A stretch of DNA of 64,000 nt from Laburnicola sp. R22_1 (lineage: Eukaryota > Ascomycota > Dothideomycetes > Pleosporales > Didymosphaeriaceae), in contig JACONQ010000006.1 of the NCBI GenBank assembly GCA_014281115.1, positions 1,798,001 through 1,862,000 on the forward strand, read 5' to 3'. The position numbers were made by a program, and so were the translations under genes. Shown here in pieces: positions 11,002-22,600 of this stretch. Below the pieces are notes generated by a model. The model was not told the origin of the DNA. It worked only from the letters and a program-made list of their open reading frames with translations, and searched no databases. Each line of letters begins with the position of its first letter. Positions within the stretch are counted from its first letter, which is position 1.

Positions 11002-11180
11002 TATAAGATTGTGGATACAATGCTTAATCTATTAATTTACTACTAAGTCAATCTCTTAAAAAAAAAAGTAGGTTTAAAGGCTATAAGGCCTAAGAAGAAA
11101 ACTCTAACCTAGCCAAGGCTAATCTAGGCTAGTCTAGAGAAACTAGGGGGTTACGCTGCCATAGGGGACGCGTTATAACA
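11002..11180 (-). repeat. G2 LTR (3' LTR relative to gag-pol)
   Basis: The 179-bp repeat matches 18274-18454. It starts TATAAGATT, presumably TGTAAGATT before RIP, and ends ATAACA. The paired LTR ends GTGATA, so the original terminus was probably TG...CA. Confidence 0.85.
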
Positions 11181-11639
11181 AAGCTCTCTTTCTTTAAAGG
11201 ACCTTAACCCTAAGGTCGCCAGAGAAATTTTCCTAAATAGGCTAGCTAAGCTTGCTTAACTAGCCTATTTTAGACTAGCGTACCTTTATAAGTTTACCCC
11301 CAGCCCTACTACTCTATTACCTCTTCTTCTCACTCTCCCCACATCGCTACTTATTCTAGCGTAAGTACCCCCTAGAATAGGCACTCCTAGTAGGCTCTAA
11401 CAAGGGTAATCTAGGGTAATCTAGGCCCCTTCTAGACCAAAACACCCCTAATCTAGGGTTTTCTTAGGCCTGCAGGGGATCCCCCTATACCCATCTAGGC
11501 TTGTCTAGAGCTAACAACGCTTAACAGTCCGCTTTAACGTTGCCTAATTTTTTTTCTACCCATTTAACCTCCTCGAAATAGCCTTGACCCTAGTTAAGCC
11601 CAATCTATGCCTATCTAGCCCTATCTCACTCTTATTAAG

Positions 11640-12700
11640 ATGTTCGGTACTTTGCAATAGTTGAAGAAAACGGCCTAGAATAATATACTTATTATAATAA
11701 ACTCCTATATAACCTGCCTCTAGAGTCTAGTAGACAAGCTCTATAATAATAAAGTTAAGAAAGTTTATCCTTACTAGTTCTTCTAAGAGGACCACAAAGC
11801 TCTATAGGACTATAAGACTTATATCTTAGATGGCGTTATTAATCCTAGCCAGGACAATCTTATACTTAAGTGCGTTAAGTACGCTAACACTAGTTAGGAT
11901 TATTTCTAGGTAAGTAGGGCTAACCTAGGTATATCTAGGCCTCTCTAGGATTCTTAAGGGCCCCCTAACGTGTTTAGGTTCCCCAGCGTCTTGTCTCTAA
12001 GCTCTAGGCCGCCATAAAGCTCATCCTCCCAGATCCTAGCAGCCTTTGTCTTACTAAGGCCAAATTGGACGTAAGGGCGTTAAAGGAGATTCCTAAGGTC
12101 CCTAAGAATTCTAAGGCCCCCTAGCCTATCTTGCCTCCCCTTAAAAAGGCTTCTATCTAGTTATAGAAGGTCTTTAAGAATATCCAAATATAAGGTTTTC
12201 CTATTTAGGCCTATTAAGGCCTCCTAAGGCTAATTTTGGGGTAGCTATACTAAGGGCAAGTACGCTAGCAATAAGGACACTCTACTACACTCTGGCTAGG
12301 CTAACTTTCCTACTAATAGCTTCCTTCCCCTTAGGCTTACTAAGAAGAAGAAGGCTAAGGCCAAGAAGAATTAGAAGCGTTTGGCGGATAATAACGTGGG
12401 CGGTCTTATAGGTACCCCGCGTAAGTAGGCTAGAGGTAAAGGTAAGATAGTAGGTAATACTAATCGCTCTCCTATTAAGGTAATCTAAACTTCCCAAGCC
12501 CTATTTAGGGTAATCTAGGCTAACTAATATTAGGCTCGCTTAAGTGCGCTTAAGAACGCGTTAGACTTCCTAGTTAAGAGGGTATGGCTAGGTTCTAAGG
12601 CTTTAGAGCGTGCAAAGAGGAATTTCGAGTTATTGTAGCAGTAGGTGCGCACTTAGGATTAGGATCCTTAGGCTTTCTAGGCCTGTTTGGCCCTTTCTAG
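11640..12700 (+). pseudogene. Spliced-looking reading frame antisense to gag-pol inside G2
   Basis: From the ATG at 11640 the plus strand reads 90 codons in one frame, interrupted only by TAG/TAA at positions explicable as Gln. It then meets a GTAAGT donor at 11910. A CTAAC branch point and CCCCAG acceptor end a 77-bp intron at 11986. The frame continues (RLVSKL...) to about 12200, and after a second likely intron it encodes a Lys-rich stretch (LTKKKKAKAKKN, about 12,330-12,375). After a third intron with a GCTAAC branch and ATTAG acceptor (about 12,478-12,534) it gives a charged, coiled-coil-like segment to about 12,700. I recognise no domain. The frame lies between integrase and the 3' LTR, opposite to gag-pol. 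Stop distribution, introns and codon structure argue for a real former gene carried by the element. Confidence 0.5.
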
Positions 12701-13299
12701 CGTTTTCCTAGTCTAAGATACCCCCCTTTTAGTGTTTGCTACCTCTCTTTAGCTTTTAGAAAGGGCTAAGGGTCTTGTTTAGCCTTATTTATAGGTCTAG
12801 AGAGGTAGCTTCGGCCTAGTTTAGCCTTAATTAGGCTTATTTGTAGTTGGCTCCCTAGTTTATAGATCTTAGATACTAATTAGTTTAGGTTCTTAGTAGA
12901 GAAGCTTTTCTATGCTTTGCTCTTATAATCCTTTATATTATATATTTGTAATAGTATTTTTGCCTATTTTATAATACTATTACTTCTTAAAGTCTACAAT
13001 TGCGTACTATTACTTGCCTATCTACCTACTAGGGCTAGTCTAGGTCAATCTAGGCCTTTTTAGGGTTATCTCTACCCCTCCTTATTTTAGAGGGCGACCC
13101 TGGCCTCTGCGTGGCCTATGGGTCTCTTTTAGGGCCTATCTTTACCTCTAATAGGTTTGCATCCTCTGTAAAGCCTATATACTTAAAGAAAGCCTTTATT
13201 ACTATCTTAGAAATACCTTTTGCTAGCAACTATTAGTTTTCTTTATTACTATACCCTTTCCACTTTACTTCGTATAGCCACCTACTATTCTCTCTTATT

Positions 13300-16200
13300 C
13301 TACCCTTAATCTGTTTAACTAGATATATGTCTAGACCTATTTATAGTACCACGACCTTAGGAGGACTTTGCTTCTACTATATAAGTCTCTCTAGGGCCAA
13401 TCGCTCTAGTAGGCACACGTAGAACACTGGGTGGATCTAGAAGTTCTTAGGCAGGCTTAGTTCGTACGCCTAATCCCCTACTTAGCGTAGAACTTTGTAG
13501 GGACCCTAGTACTTATAGTTTAGCTTCTTTTTCAGTCTTAATAAGGCTAGGTTCTATGTATTAAGGTAGACTATATCTTCTATAGCAAACTCTACTAGTT
13601 TGTGCTTAGAGTTATATGCCTTCGCCTAGTAAGCCTAGGCTTTTATTATAGTTTCTCGTATAATAGCCCTTATCTAGGCCATTCTAGTCACGTTAGTAAT
13701 AGCCTAAGGTGCGTTACCCCTTAATTAGAGTTTTTTAGTCACGCTAGTAGTTAGTAGGTTATATCTATACACGGCCTAAAAAGGCGACTTCTCTATAAAG
13801 CTATATACCCTGTTATTATACGAGTACTCTGCCTTTAATAGTAATAAGACCTAATTATTCTACTTATAATTATAGAAGACTTGTAGGTACTACTCTAGTA
13901 TCTAGTTCTATCTCTTAGTCTGCCTATCTATCTACGGGTAAAAGGCGATTAAAAGTAGCTATTTTAATCCTAAGCACTACGAAAAGGTGCTCTAGTATCC
14001 TAATATAAATAGGCTACCCCTATCTATTACTATTAACCTTAGAGGACTATAGAGCTATATAAACTTTTACTAAAAAATCTTAGCTAGCTCTAGTATAGTT
14101 ATATTCTTACAAATACCTATATAGTAAGTTATCTTACTAAAGCGATCTATAATTACTAGTATACTATTATACTTATAGTTATGCACCCTACTCTTAGAGA
14201 GGTCTATAATTATATCTATTATTATATCTTACTAGGGACCTATTAGAATTAGTAAGCTATTAAGTTGGTTATACTATATGTGTCTAGTAAGCTTAACTCT
14301 TACACAGGTCTTATAAGTCAGGATAAAATTCTTAATAAACTAATAGGCCCCAGGCCACTAGAACTCTCTCTGGATAATATTAAGTGTCCTCGCGAAACTA
14401 AAATAACCTGCTAGCGAATTATTATAATAGCGTCTTAAGATCTTAATCCTAACGCTGGCCGGCACGTACAGGCGACCGTTAAACTAGAGTAGATAACCCT
14501 TAATTAGGCTCTACCGCTCTATCTATAGTAGGCGATCCTTTATAGGGTGCGAGAGACTCGCCCTTACTCTAACTACTATTAGGTCGCTTATTATCTCTTT
14601 AGAGATAGCTTAAAGCAAGAGGTTCTTAAATTCCCTTTATTGCGCATTTTCTAGGATAGGTCTTTCCCTAGGTCGCGCAATTCGCGCGGTGGCTACCAGC
14701 CTAGGCTCTTTTAGCCTCTTCTAGGGTGTTTTAGCTCCTCTAAGCTTTAGTTTACTTCGAAGCTCTCTAAGCAGCCTTCCTTAGGAACTATCTGTCCTAT
14801 TAGGCCTTTTCGCTCCTTCCGACTTATAGTCAGGCCTCCTTAAGGGTTCATCCGCCGGGTTTGTCTTTCCTGGACAGTGTCTAATTCCAAAATTAAATAA
14901 GGCGAGCCATTTAGCCTATTAGGCCTAGTGTTAGGTTAGGACTTTAGTTGTTATATACCCCTATAGGTTGGCATAATATATTAGGAGCTCTACCTACTCT
15001 ATAGTACCTTCTAAGTAGTGCCTCTAGTGTTTAAAGGCTTCTACTATTATAAGCAGCTCTCTGTCGTGCGTGTTATAATTACGCTCAGCCTGGCTTATCT
15101 TACGTAAGTAGAAGGTAACTAGGTACTATTGTTTCTTTCCTTAGGGCCCTAGGTGTAGTTAACTTAAGATGCCAGATATTGTGTATCCAGAGGCGTTAGT
15201 CTCTACCCTTAAGGGTAATTCAGAGTTAAAATAGGCTAGTAAGGGCCCACTAGCAAAGCTTTGCTTTAGTTGCTTAAACACAGCCTAAGTCTCGCTTAAT
15301 AGGGTAATAGGTACTAATTTCTCCTTATATTGTTAGTGACTACTACGGGCCAACCCTTCTAGTCGCTAGGTAAGTACGTGTAGGTGGCTTGCGACCCTTA
15401 AAAATCCTTTAATAAATCTTTGGTAGTAATTAGCAAAGCCTAGGAAAATTCTCACATCCTATACTAACTTAGGCTCTGGCCACTTCTATATGCTCTTAAC
15501 TCTGTCCCCTTCTATATATACGCTCTTCGGGCTTACTATAAACTCTAGATAGCCTACCTCTTAGGTGTGGAATTTACACTTAGAGAGTTTAGCGTATAGC
15601 TTATACTAGATAAGCCAATCTAGCACTGTCTTTACGTATTTAACGTGTTCCTTCTTACTCTAAAAATATATAAGGATATTGTCTAAGTATATAATATAAT
15701 AGACATTAAGTAAGTCTAATAGCGCACTATTAATATAGCTCTAAAAGATCGCGGGGGCGTTAGTTAACCCAAAGGGCATTACTGTATACTTATAGTGGCC
15801 ATATCTAGTCTAAAATACCGTCTTCTATTCGTCGCCTACCTTAATTTATATATAGTAATAGGCGTTCCTTAGATCTAATTTAGTGTATATAATAGCGGAT
15901 TCTAGCCAGTCTAGTAACTTTTAGATTAGTGGGAGTGAGTAATAGTTTTTTATAGTTACTACGTTTAGTCTATAGTAATCTATGTATAATTATAATCTCC
16001 TGTCCTTCTTCTTTGCGAAAAGAATTAGTGCTCCTGCTTTTGATTTTAAGTGGCGTATCTAGCCTCTTTTAAGATTCCTCTTAATGTACTCCTTTAAGAC
16101 CTGTGTCTCTAGCGCTAATAGGCTATAGAGTGGTCTAAAGGGTATCTTCTTGCCTGCCTTAATGTTAATAGACATCTTGTAAGGCCTATGGTCCGCTAGT

Positions 16201-16850
16201 AGGGCGGCGTCCGCTTCTAAGAAGGCTTCTTCGAACCTCCCTTAGTAAACCTTGGGTAGAATAGTCTTATTCGGACCAGATTAGCCTAGGCTAATTCTAT
16301 ACATAACAAAACAGTTATTATTAGCGTCCTTAGCGGTATTCGCGAATTATTGTGGCTCCTCTATAGCGATCTTTTGGAATTTGCGCTTACTATTATTAAA
16401 TCGCAATATATAAGTGGTAAAGTTAAGTAGTAGGTTCTATTTAGTTAACTAGGGCATCCCTAGCACTATATCGAACTCTTTAATGTCCCCTACAACAAAT
16501 TCGTTCGACCTAGCCTGGGTTTGCCCACGGCTGTTTGTTATTACGTAGGCCAGCTTAGTCTAGCCTTAAACCTTTAATTTAACTCTATTTAGGACCTTAT
16601 AAGTCTGGTTTATATTTGCTTTTAGTTAGACTGCAATCCTCTTCGCCATCTTAGTACTAACAAAGTTAGCCTCCGCGCTGTAGTCTACTAGGGCCCTTAC
16701 TTTAAAAGAGTCCGCTGCTGTTTAGATAACTCCTTCTAGGGCAATTAGGGATCCTCTAGTCTTGTGGGGGCCTCTTGCCTCTAAGGCGGCTGCGGCAAGT
16801 AATCTTTGTCCCTCCATATATATAACAGAGCCTATTAGTCTAAGGGATAG
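13300..16850 (-). pseudogene. Gypsy pol (protease-RT-RNase H-integrase), broken, of G2
   Basis: The minus strand encodes a Ty3/Gypsy polyprotein in order. Protease lies at roughly 16,400-16,750. Reverse transcriptase runs from about 16,200 to 15,400, with the recognisable YTVMPFGLTNAPA near 15,770 and YLDNILIY near 15,680, where the usual catalytic DD is DN. RNase H follows. The integrase contains a SAFYP region near 13,950 and EYSYNNR near 13,830. Many Gln and Trp codons are TAG or TAA. The product would have made cDNA in virus-like particles and integrated it; it is now inactive. Confidence 0.8.
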
Positions 16851-18200
16851 ATAATCTAGGGCTTGTCTTTTCCCACCTCTATTTTTCGCTTTAGGCAGTT
16901 GTCTTTATAGTGCCCTTGCTTGTAATAGTAGAAATAGTTATTCTTTTTCTAGTCTAGCAGTAATTGTATCTTGCGACGCTTATCCTGTTCCTTATATTGC
17001 GAGTTATGGCGCCTCTGGCCTAGTTTAGTGTTGTTTAATCTAGATTGTTTCTGGCTAGTTGTGTCTTGCCTATTGTCCTCTTTGGCCTCTTTATTATTAT
17101 TCTTTTGCTTTCGCTTGTCTAGCTTTGGCCCTTAGATAACCCGCTAGTGTTAGTTAGCTGTCTTCTCTAGTTAGATAAGGCTAGTCTACCACTATAGTTG
17201 CTATTAGAGCCTCTTCACTACTTAACTATCTAGAGCGGAGAAGAAATTGCTAATGTGCTAATTGTTATAATTATCTAAGGCATAATTAGGGTTAGTCTCT
17301 TCTTACTAATTCTTAAGATAGTTTAGGAGTTTAGTTAGGGTCTAATAACCCTACTTTGCGTTCTTAATACGCTGACGAGCCTCTTATTCTCTTTCCTAGC
17401 TCGATCCTAGGGTGTCTACTATAGTCTGCTTTATTAGTTTCTATATTACCTTATGCTCGCGTTTGCGCTTAGGGATCTTCTAGACTATCCTATTCTAGAA
17501 GTTGCGTTGCGTGTTTCTAAGATAGCGGTGTGCAAATCTTATCTAGGCTAGATTAGTGCTAAGGGCTAGTGCGTATTAAATATAATCTTTGTAGCCTTTT
17601 GCCTAGGCGTTTAGTTCCTTCTAGCCTCTTTCTTTAAATTAGGGAGGCTCTGGCGGTTTTAGTAGTTGTAGATCTAAGCTAGTTACTATTATTTAGGGTA
17701 GAACAATAGGCGTAATGCTAGTCCTTAGGGGCTTCCTCTTATCCTTCTTACTTAGTCGCTTGCTCTTTTATTTGCCCTTCTTATATAGAGAGGAGTCCTC
17801 TCTAGGGCTGCTAGTCTCCTCTAATAAGTCGCTACTATTATTAGGGTCGTTTGTATCCTCTTTAATAGTTTTAGGCGTTAGTTGCCTACCCTTGCCCTTG
17901 TCCTTCTTTATCGCGGCTTCGGCGTTGCTCGCAAGGGTCGAGGTTCTTTATTTGTTATTATTAGGTCCTATTTTAATCTATAGAATCTTAAGTTAGTTCT
18001 GCAAGGCTTTAATAGTCTTGCGCTTCTTTGCGATCTTAATTTCTTACTTAAGTTCCTCTTCCTAACGTTATATCTAAGCTTCTTTAGTGCTTAAGGCTGT
18101 TTGTCCTTTGTCTGTGCTAGTTTGGCCTGGTCTGGAGTCCTTAATGCTGGCGTGAGGTTGCCCCTCGCTAGTTACTGTCGCTCCGCTTGGATCGGCTATA
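16851..18200 (-). pseudogene. Gypsy gag with zinc knuckle, broken, of G2
   Basis: Upstream of pol on the minus strand lies a gag-like frame. Near 16,890-16,937 it ends in a CCHC-type knuckle in which two Cys have become Tyr while the later HYKDNC part is intact. This is what TGC/TGT-to-TAC/TAT RIP changes would give. Gag forms the capsid that packages the element's RNA. The upstream limit is not certain because no intact start codon can be chosen. Confidence 0.6.
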
Positions 18201-18273
18201 GAGGCCAGGCGTTAGCTTTAATAGATGTTGCTTATGTTAGAATAATAAGATATAAGGTAGTAAGGGATTATAT

Positions 18274-18454
18274 TATAAGATTATAGATACAATGCTTAAT
18301 CTATTAATTTACTACTAAGGCGATCACTTAAAAAAAGGAAAGTAGGTTTAAAGGCTACAAGGCCTAAGAAGAAAACTTTAACCTAGCCAAGGCTAATCTA
18401 GGCCAGTCTAGGGAAACTAGGGGATTACGCTGCTATAGGGGACGCGTCGTGATA
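18274..18454 (-). repeat. G2 LTR (5' LTR relative to gag-pol)
   Basis: The 181-bp repeat partners 11002-11180. Differences are mostly C/T and G/A transitions plus small changes in an A run. It is followed directly by the target duplication TTAGT. Confidence 0.85.
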
Positions 18455-21061
18455 TTAGTATTAGCAGTGGGCGTAAGAGTCCTTACTTTTATTTCTTAAA
18501 TAGCTTTAAGTAGTAGTATATAATGCAGTCGCGCGTATAATAAGCCACTATGTCTATTATACTAGACTAGTAATAGTATTAACTAACTTTATAATATGTT
18601 TCTTACTTACCTACGTATTCTACCTTAGAAGGCTTAGAATAGAATTATAGAATATCTATATAGAGGGCATTATTAAAAGAAATAAAGATACGCTTTTAAA
18701 AGTAAACTAAACTATTAGTAATATTATAGTTTCTAAAGCTCCACCTTAATATTATATTTATATATAACTATAGCTAGAAGGCGTTATATATCTTACTATT
18801 TCGCCGTAATAATTTATTATATAATAGGGTCCTTAGTAGTTACTTATTTTAACTAGTCTATTATACTAATATAACTCTATATAAAGGGGTTCTTATCTAG
18901 TAACTTTGCCTATTCTAGAAAGATTGTCTCGCAACTTCCTAGAGGACTATTATTAACTATCCTATCTTTAATAAGTATCTCCTTACTTATATAGTATAAT
19001 CTTGCAGTAAGACTAATAACTAATTCTTTTACTCCTACTAGTATTTGTGCAAAATAAACTGTATGCAATACTTTCTTAGTAGGATATTTAGTATAAAGTA
19101 TAACTATTCTTAGGATAGGCTTATAGGTAACTACTAGTAGGAAAAATTCCAGGGTAACTACTAGTAAGATAGGTTTAAGGTTAATATAATTAGGCGTAAG
19201 TATTATCTAAGTCTAGTACTATAGATAATTATTATAAACATATTCTGGAAAGTTGCCAGGCCTACGTATAAGCAAATCTAGTTTGCCACCCTATCTACTA
19301 GAGCGATAAGTAATCTTAAAATTAAACTTGGATAGAAATTCTATCTAGTAGACTTAATAATAATTTAACTATTTAGTGCTTATAAACTACTCTAAGATCT
19401 AATAATCTAAGATAATATTAATAAGTAAGCTATCTAAGAGCTCTAGTCTCTATTCTTCAAACGCCTTAATAATAGCAAGTAATTTCTTATTATAGATAGC
19501 GTAATTACACTTTACTAAAATTATCTTTGTTAATATAAATATTACTAGTTGTAAGATCCTATTACACTATATCTATAATAGAATAGCTACTATAATAAAG
19601 TCTAATATGCTGCTTTCTATCTAGGTTTTAAGATCTAAGTTAAAATAAGCTAGCATAGATGCAATAGTAAACGCGTACTTTAGTTGCTTAAATACCTAAG
19701 TAGCTAGACTATTTATTACTAGCAGAAATATAGTAGAAGTATCTTTGTAGGTAAGATTAGTAAGTGCCTATATAAGGCCAGAGTAGCCTATAATAAACTA
19801 GTAGTAAAAGTTTGCAAACTCTAAAAATAACTAAACTTCTTTTATATTTATAAACAACCGCTACTTAGCAATAATACTAACCTTAGTAGAATCTATTTTA
19901 ATTTCTTTAGTAGTAAGTATTAGTCCTAGGTACTTAATTTTTTTTACCGCAAACTCGCACTTATTAATATCTAGGTAGAGCCCTATATCTTTTAAATAAT
20001 AGTAAACCTAATAGACGTGCTTTTTATACTTTACTAACGTCCTACTAAAAATAAAAACATTATTAATATATGCTAAGCAAAAGTTATTAAGATATTCCTA
20101 TAAGATCTTATTATTATAGGACTAGAATATAGCTAGGGTATTACATAGTTTAAAAGATATTACTAAGTATTTAAAAAGCCTATATTAGATTGCAAACATC
20201 GTCTTATATTTATTGTCTTTCTTAACGCGTACCTTATAAAAGGCTACAATAACGTTAAGAACACTAAATTATTAGACGCCTAATAACTTTACTAGCGTTT
20301 TACGTATATTTAGTAAAAAGTTCTTATTCTTAATAGTGACTAAGTTTAGCTAATAGTAGTTAACACAAATTTAGAGCCTACTATTTAGTTTCTTAATAAT
20401 AAGCATAGGCGTAGCAAAGTTAGAGGTGCTACGCTAGACTTTACCTATACTAAGTTTCTTATTAATATATATCTTAACTATAAGAGCCTTCTTTTTACTT
20501 ATGCCATATAGTTGTGCAGCTAAGTGCTTTACCCTAGATTCTAGATTAATCTTATAGTCTATCCTAGGTTAGTAAGGTGGCAACTAATTTTTAGGAACTA
20601 TAAACGCTTGCTACTTATCTTAAATCTAACTTAGTAGAGTCTTTAGTATCTTAGCTATAATTTTGTCTAGTTAGTTTATCTTCTAGTAAAACTTGTTAAA
20701 GTTCTCCTGTGTTAGCGCAGTAAAATCCACACAGAAAAGTTGCGCAAACATTACTCTAACGTTAGTAGTGTTATTAGGTTCCTTAGTGTCTAAATTATCT
20801 AGATTATTGTTAATAGGTTCTAGCTTATCTAGGTGTTTTGAGTATAGCTAGGTAGTGTTATAGTTAAGGTAAGATACCATTAACAATGCTACGTACCCTA
20901 AAACAACTTTAATATTTATGCTAGCGTATACTAAATAAGGCACTCTTAGTTTTAAAAGCTATTATTAATAGCCCTTACTTAAGACAATAATAGGAAGGCC
21001 TTTTATATAACAATTACCTATGCAGAAGAGTTTGTTAAACATTATAGTCTTCTTCTTCTAG
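18455..21061 (-). pseudogene. Gypsy pol of element G3 (protease-RT-RNase H), broken
   Basis: The minus strand from 21061 downwards reads a Ty3/Gypsy polyprotein. A protease-like segment (KVVLGYVALLMVS) lies near 20,900. The start of reverse transcriptase with RIDYKINLES lies near 20,560. The catalytic region AYINNVFIFS lies near 20,060, where both usual Asp are Asn. LFLEFANFY follows near 19,820. RNase H-like sequence continues towards 18,700. The integrase end is found at 9,840-11,001 beyond G2. The protease side is interrupted by the TRIM at 21062-21751. Numerous RIP stops make it inactive. Confidence 0.75.
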
Positions 21062-21258
21062 TGTTAGGGATTCCTGAGGTGCGGCGCGCCCGGCGGAAGG
21101 TTCCGCCGAGCCCCGGAACCTTACCCGATTAGGCATTAGCGCCTCGGCTACGTGTGGGTATATAAGGCAGCTGTTAACAGTCTTTATACGCCACCTCGAT
21201 ATCTTAGTAAAATTAACTTCTTAATTTCAACCTTTGATGCCTTGAGTGATCCCTTACA
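21062..21258 (+). repeat. 5' LTR of the TRIM
   Basis: The 197-bp repeat includes a GC-rich inverted repeat near 21,090-21,105 (GGCGGAAGGTTCCGCC), a TATA box at 21159-21167 and the terminus CCCTTACA. Confidence 0.85.
21159..21202 (+). promoter_or_regulatory. TATA box and predicted transcript 5' end of the TRIM
   Basis: TATATAAGG starts at 21159. The sequence ACCTCGATAT at 21193-21202 begins 34 nt downstream, where a transcript controlled by this box would be expected to start. The same pair is repeated in the 3' LTR. The start site itself is inferred. Confidence 0.5.
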
Positions 21259-21260
21259 CT

Positions 21261-21270
21261 ATATCGAGGT
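21261..21270 (+). other. Putative self-priming primer-binding site
   Basis: ATATCGAGGT begins two bases after the 5' LTR and is the exact reverse complement of 21193-21202 in the LTR. No match to a tRNA 3' end beginning TGG is present here. In Tf1-type elements the first 11 nt of the RNA fold back onto such a site and are cleaved to prime minus-strand synthesis. Confidence 0.5.
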
Positions 21271-21554
21271 CCGCGCATCAGCTGCGACATGCTGTAGGGT
21301 CTCTAAGCACGACAGCTTGGTGCCCCTGCGCCCAGGACAGGGCCAAAATCCGACCACCCCGCCGTTGCGAAGCGACCGCACACCCGCACGATCGATGTTG
21401 CCAGGATAGGCAATGCGATTCACGCATCCACCACATCTGCGACCTCCCACATCGAGCCCCACACGATTTTGTATGAATGGGTATGGCGCGACTGCCACGA
21501 AAGGCCCACATTGGAATTAACGCTTCGGGACGAAGCTTGTTGAAGGGGAGGTGA

Positions 21555-21751
21555 TGTTAGGGATTCCTGAGGTGCGGCGCGCCCGGCGGAAGGTTCCGCC
21601 GAGCCCCGGAACCTTACCCGATTAGGCATTAGCGCCTCGGCTACGTGTGGGTATATAAGGCAGCTGTTAACAGTCTTTATACGCCACCTCGATATCTTAG
21701 TAAAATCAACTTCTTGATTTCAACCTTTGATGTCTTGAGTGATCCCTTATA
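21555..21751 (+). repeat. 3' LTR of the TRIM
   Basis: The 197-bp repeat is colinear with 21062-21258 and differs by about four C/T or G/A changes, three of which are in CpA/TpG context. It follows the polypurine tract. Confidence 0.85.
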
Positions 21752-21959
21752 GTATTTAACTACTATTTTGTCCACCTACTTATAATTATTAAATACTATA
21801 TAGAATAGAGCTACTACTAGTTAAACACAAATTATAGACACTATACTAATCTATATAGACTAAGCCTATACTATAATCTAACCTATATAAGCTTCTGCCT
21901 AAGCACAACCTACCTTTTTAGAAAATTCTAGCTAATAAGATAATTTAATTTTAAAAGGC

Positions 21960-22600
21960 ATAAAACAAGGATAACAACTATATTAGAGCTCTATATAATA
22001 TTTTAGTAGATAAGACTAGAATCTTTATAGATCTATATAGACGCCTAGATATTATTAAGAATTAGTACTTAGATATCTTTCGAGATATCCTTACTAGCTA
22101 TATAGCATAGTATTACCTCTATACTATCTACTCTAGATAATTATAGAAGTGCTTATGTAAAGCACTTAATAGTTACTTTAATACTACTATTAACTATAAC
22201 TAGTATTAAATAAACTAGACTATAATAACTTTTATATAATACTAGCGTAGAAACCTTAATAAGAGTCTATAAAAAGTCTTATAGACAATAATTAATAGGC
22301 TTACCCTTATATAAAGAGTATTAGATGTAGACTTTACTAGGAAAATTTCTCTCTATACTATTATTATATAAGTATACTATTTCTTCCCTAGGATTAATTT
22401 ATAATATTACGTAATCTCGGGTTAGCTATTTAACTAACTACTATATTACATAATTAATAATTTCTTTAATAATATTTTTTTACTATAATAATAATAACAA
22501 TAATTATAATAGCAACTAAGCTAACTATTTTATCTAACTCTCTCCCTATAGTAGATTTCCTCTTATAACTAGCGAGCTATATACTACTATCTAGAACCTT
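21960..22600 (+). pseudogene. Gag-like reading frame remnant, plus strand
   Basis: The plus strand reads a long frame interrupted only by RIP-type stops, with segments such as LCKALNSYFN and VDFTRKISLYT, followed by a Gln-rich run after correcting stops (about 22,480-22,520). It precedes the Copia pol remnant on the same strand and may be its gag, separated by the S1 copy and the pogo fragment. I do not recognise a capsid motif, so the identity is tentative. Confidence 0.3.

Larger units (their letters stand above)
11002..18454 (-). mobile_element. Complete Ty3/Gypsy LTR retrotransposon G2 (RIP-mutated)
   Basis: The element is 7,453 bp, bounded by LTRs of 179 and 181 bp and by a 5-bp target duplication TTGGT (10997-11001) / TTAGT (18455-18459). 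The single difference is a TpG-to-TpA change, so RIP acted after insertion. gag and pol lie on the minus strand: gag with a zinc knuckle (about 16,850-18,200), then protease, reverse transcriptase, RNase H and integrase (about 13,300-16,800). A purine-rich tract next to the 11180 LTR end (on the minus strand AAAGAAAGAGAG) fits a polypurine tract and confirms the orientation. The element is inserted in the integrase of G3. It also has a plus-strand frame near its 3' LTR (11640-12700). Confidence 0.85.
21062..21751 (+). mobile_element. TRIM-like miniature LTR retrotransposon with putative self-priming site
   Basis: Two 197-bp direct repeats enclose 296 bp. The repeats start TGTTAGGGATTCC and end CCCTTACA or CCCTTATA, consistent with TG...CA termini. 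A polypurine tract GAAGGGGAGG lies 4 nt before the second repeat. There is no gag or pol. A TATA box lies in the LTR, and a 10-nt sequence just after the first LTR is complementary to the expected transcript start. The element is far less RIP-mutated than its surroundings: the LTRs differ at about four positions, all transitions. It is inserted in G3; no target duplication is recognisable. A solo structure or simple duplication is less likely given the polypurine tract and LTR termini. Confidence 0.75.

Noticed and set aside
12285..12497. Minus-strand Leu-rich open frame in G2
   Set aside because: It is the shadow of the plus-strand Lys-rich exon of the antisense frame. The plus strand has splice sites and RIP-type stops that fit a real frame.
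17715..17996. Plus-strand Leu-rich open frame in G2, looking like membrane helices
   Set aside because: It is the reverse strand of gag coding sequence. Antisense reading of mutated, Lys- and Asp-rich gag gives Leu/Phe-rich nonsense.
21152..21629. Short open frames in the internal part of the TRIM
   Set aside because: The frames overlap in several phases, some begin at GTG, and none carries a gag or pol motif. A captured gene fragment remains possible but cannot be shown.
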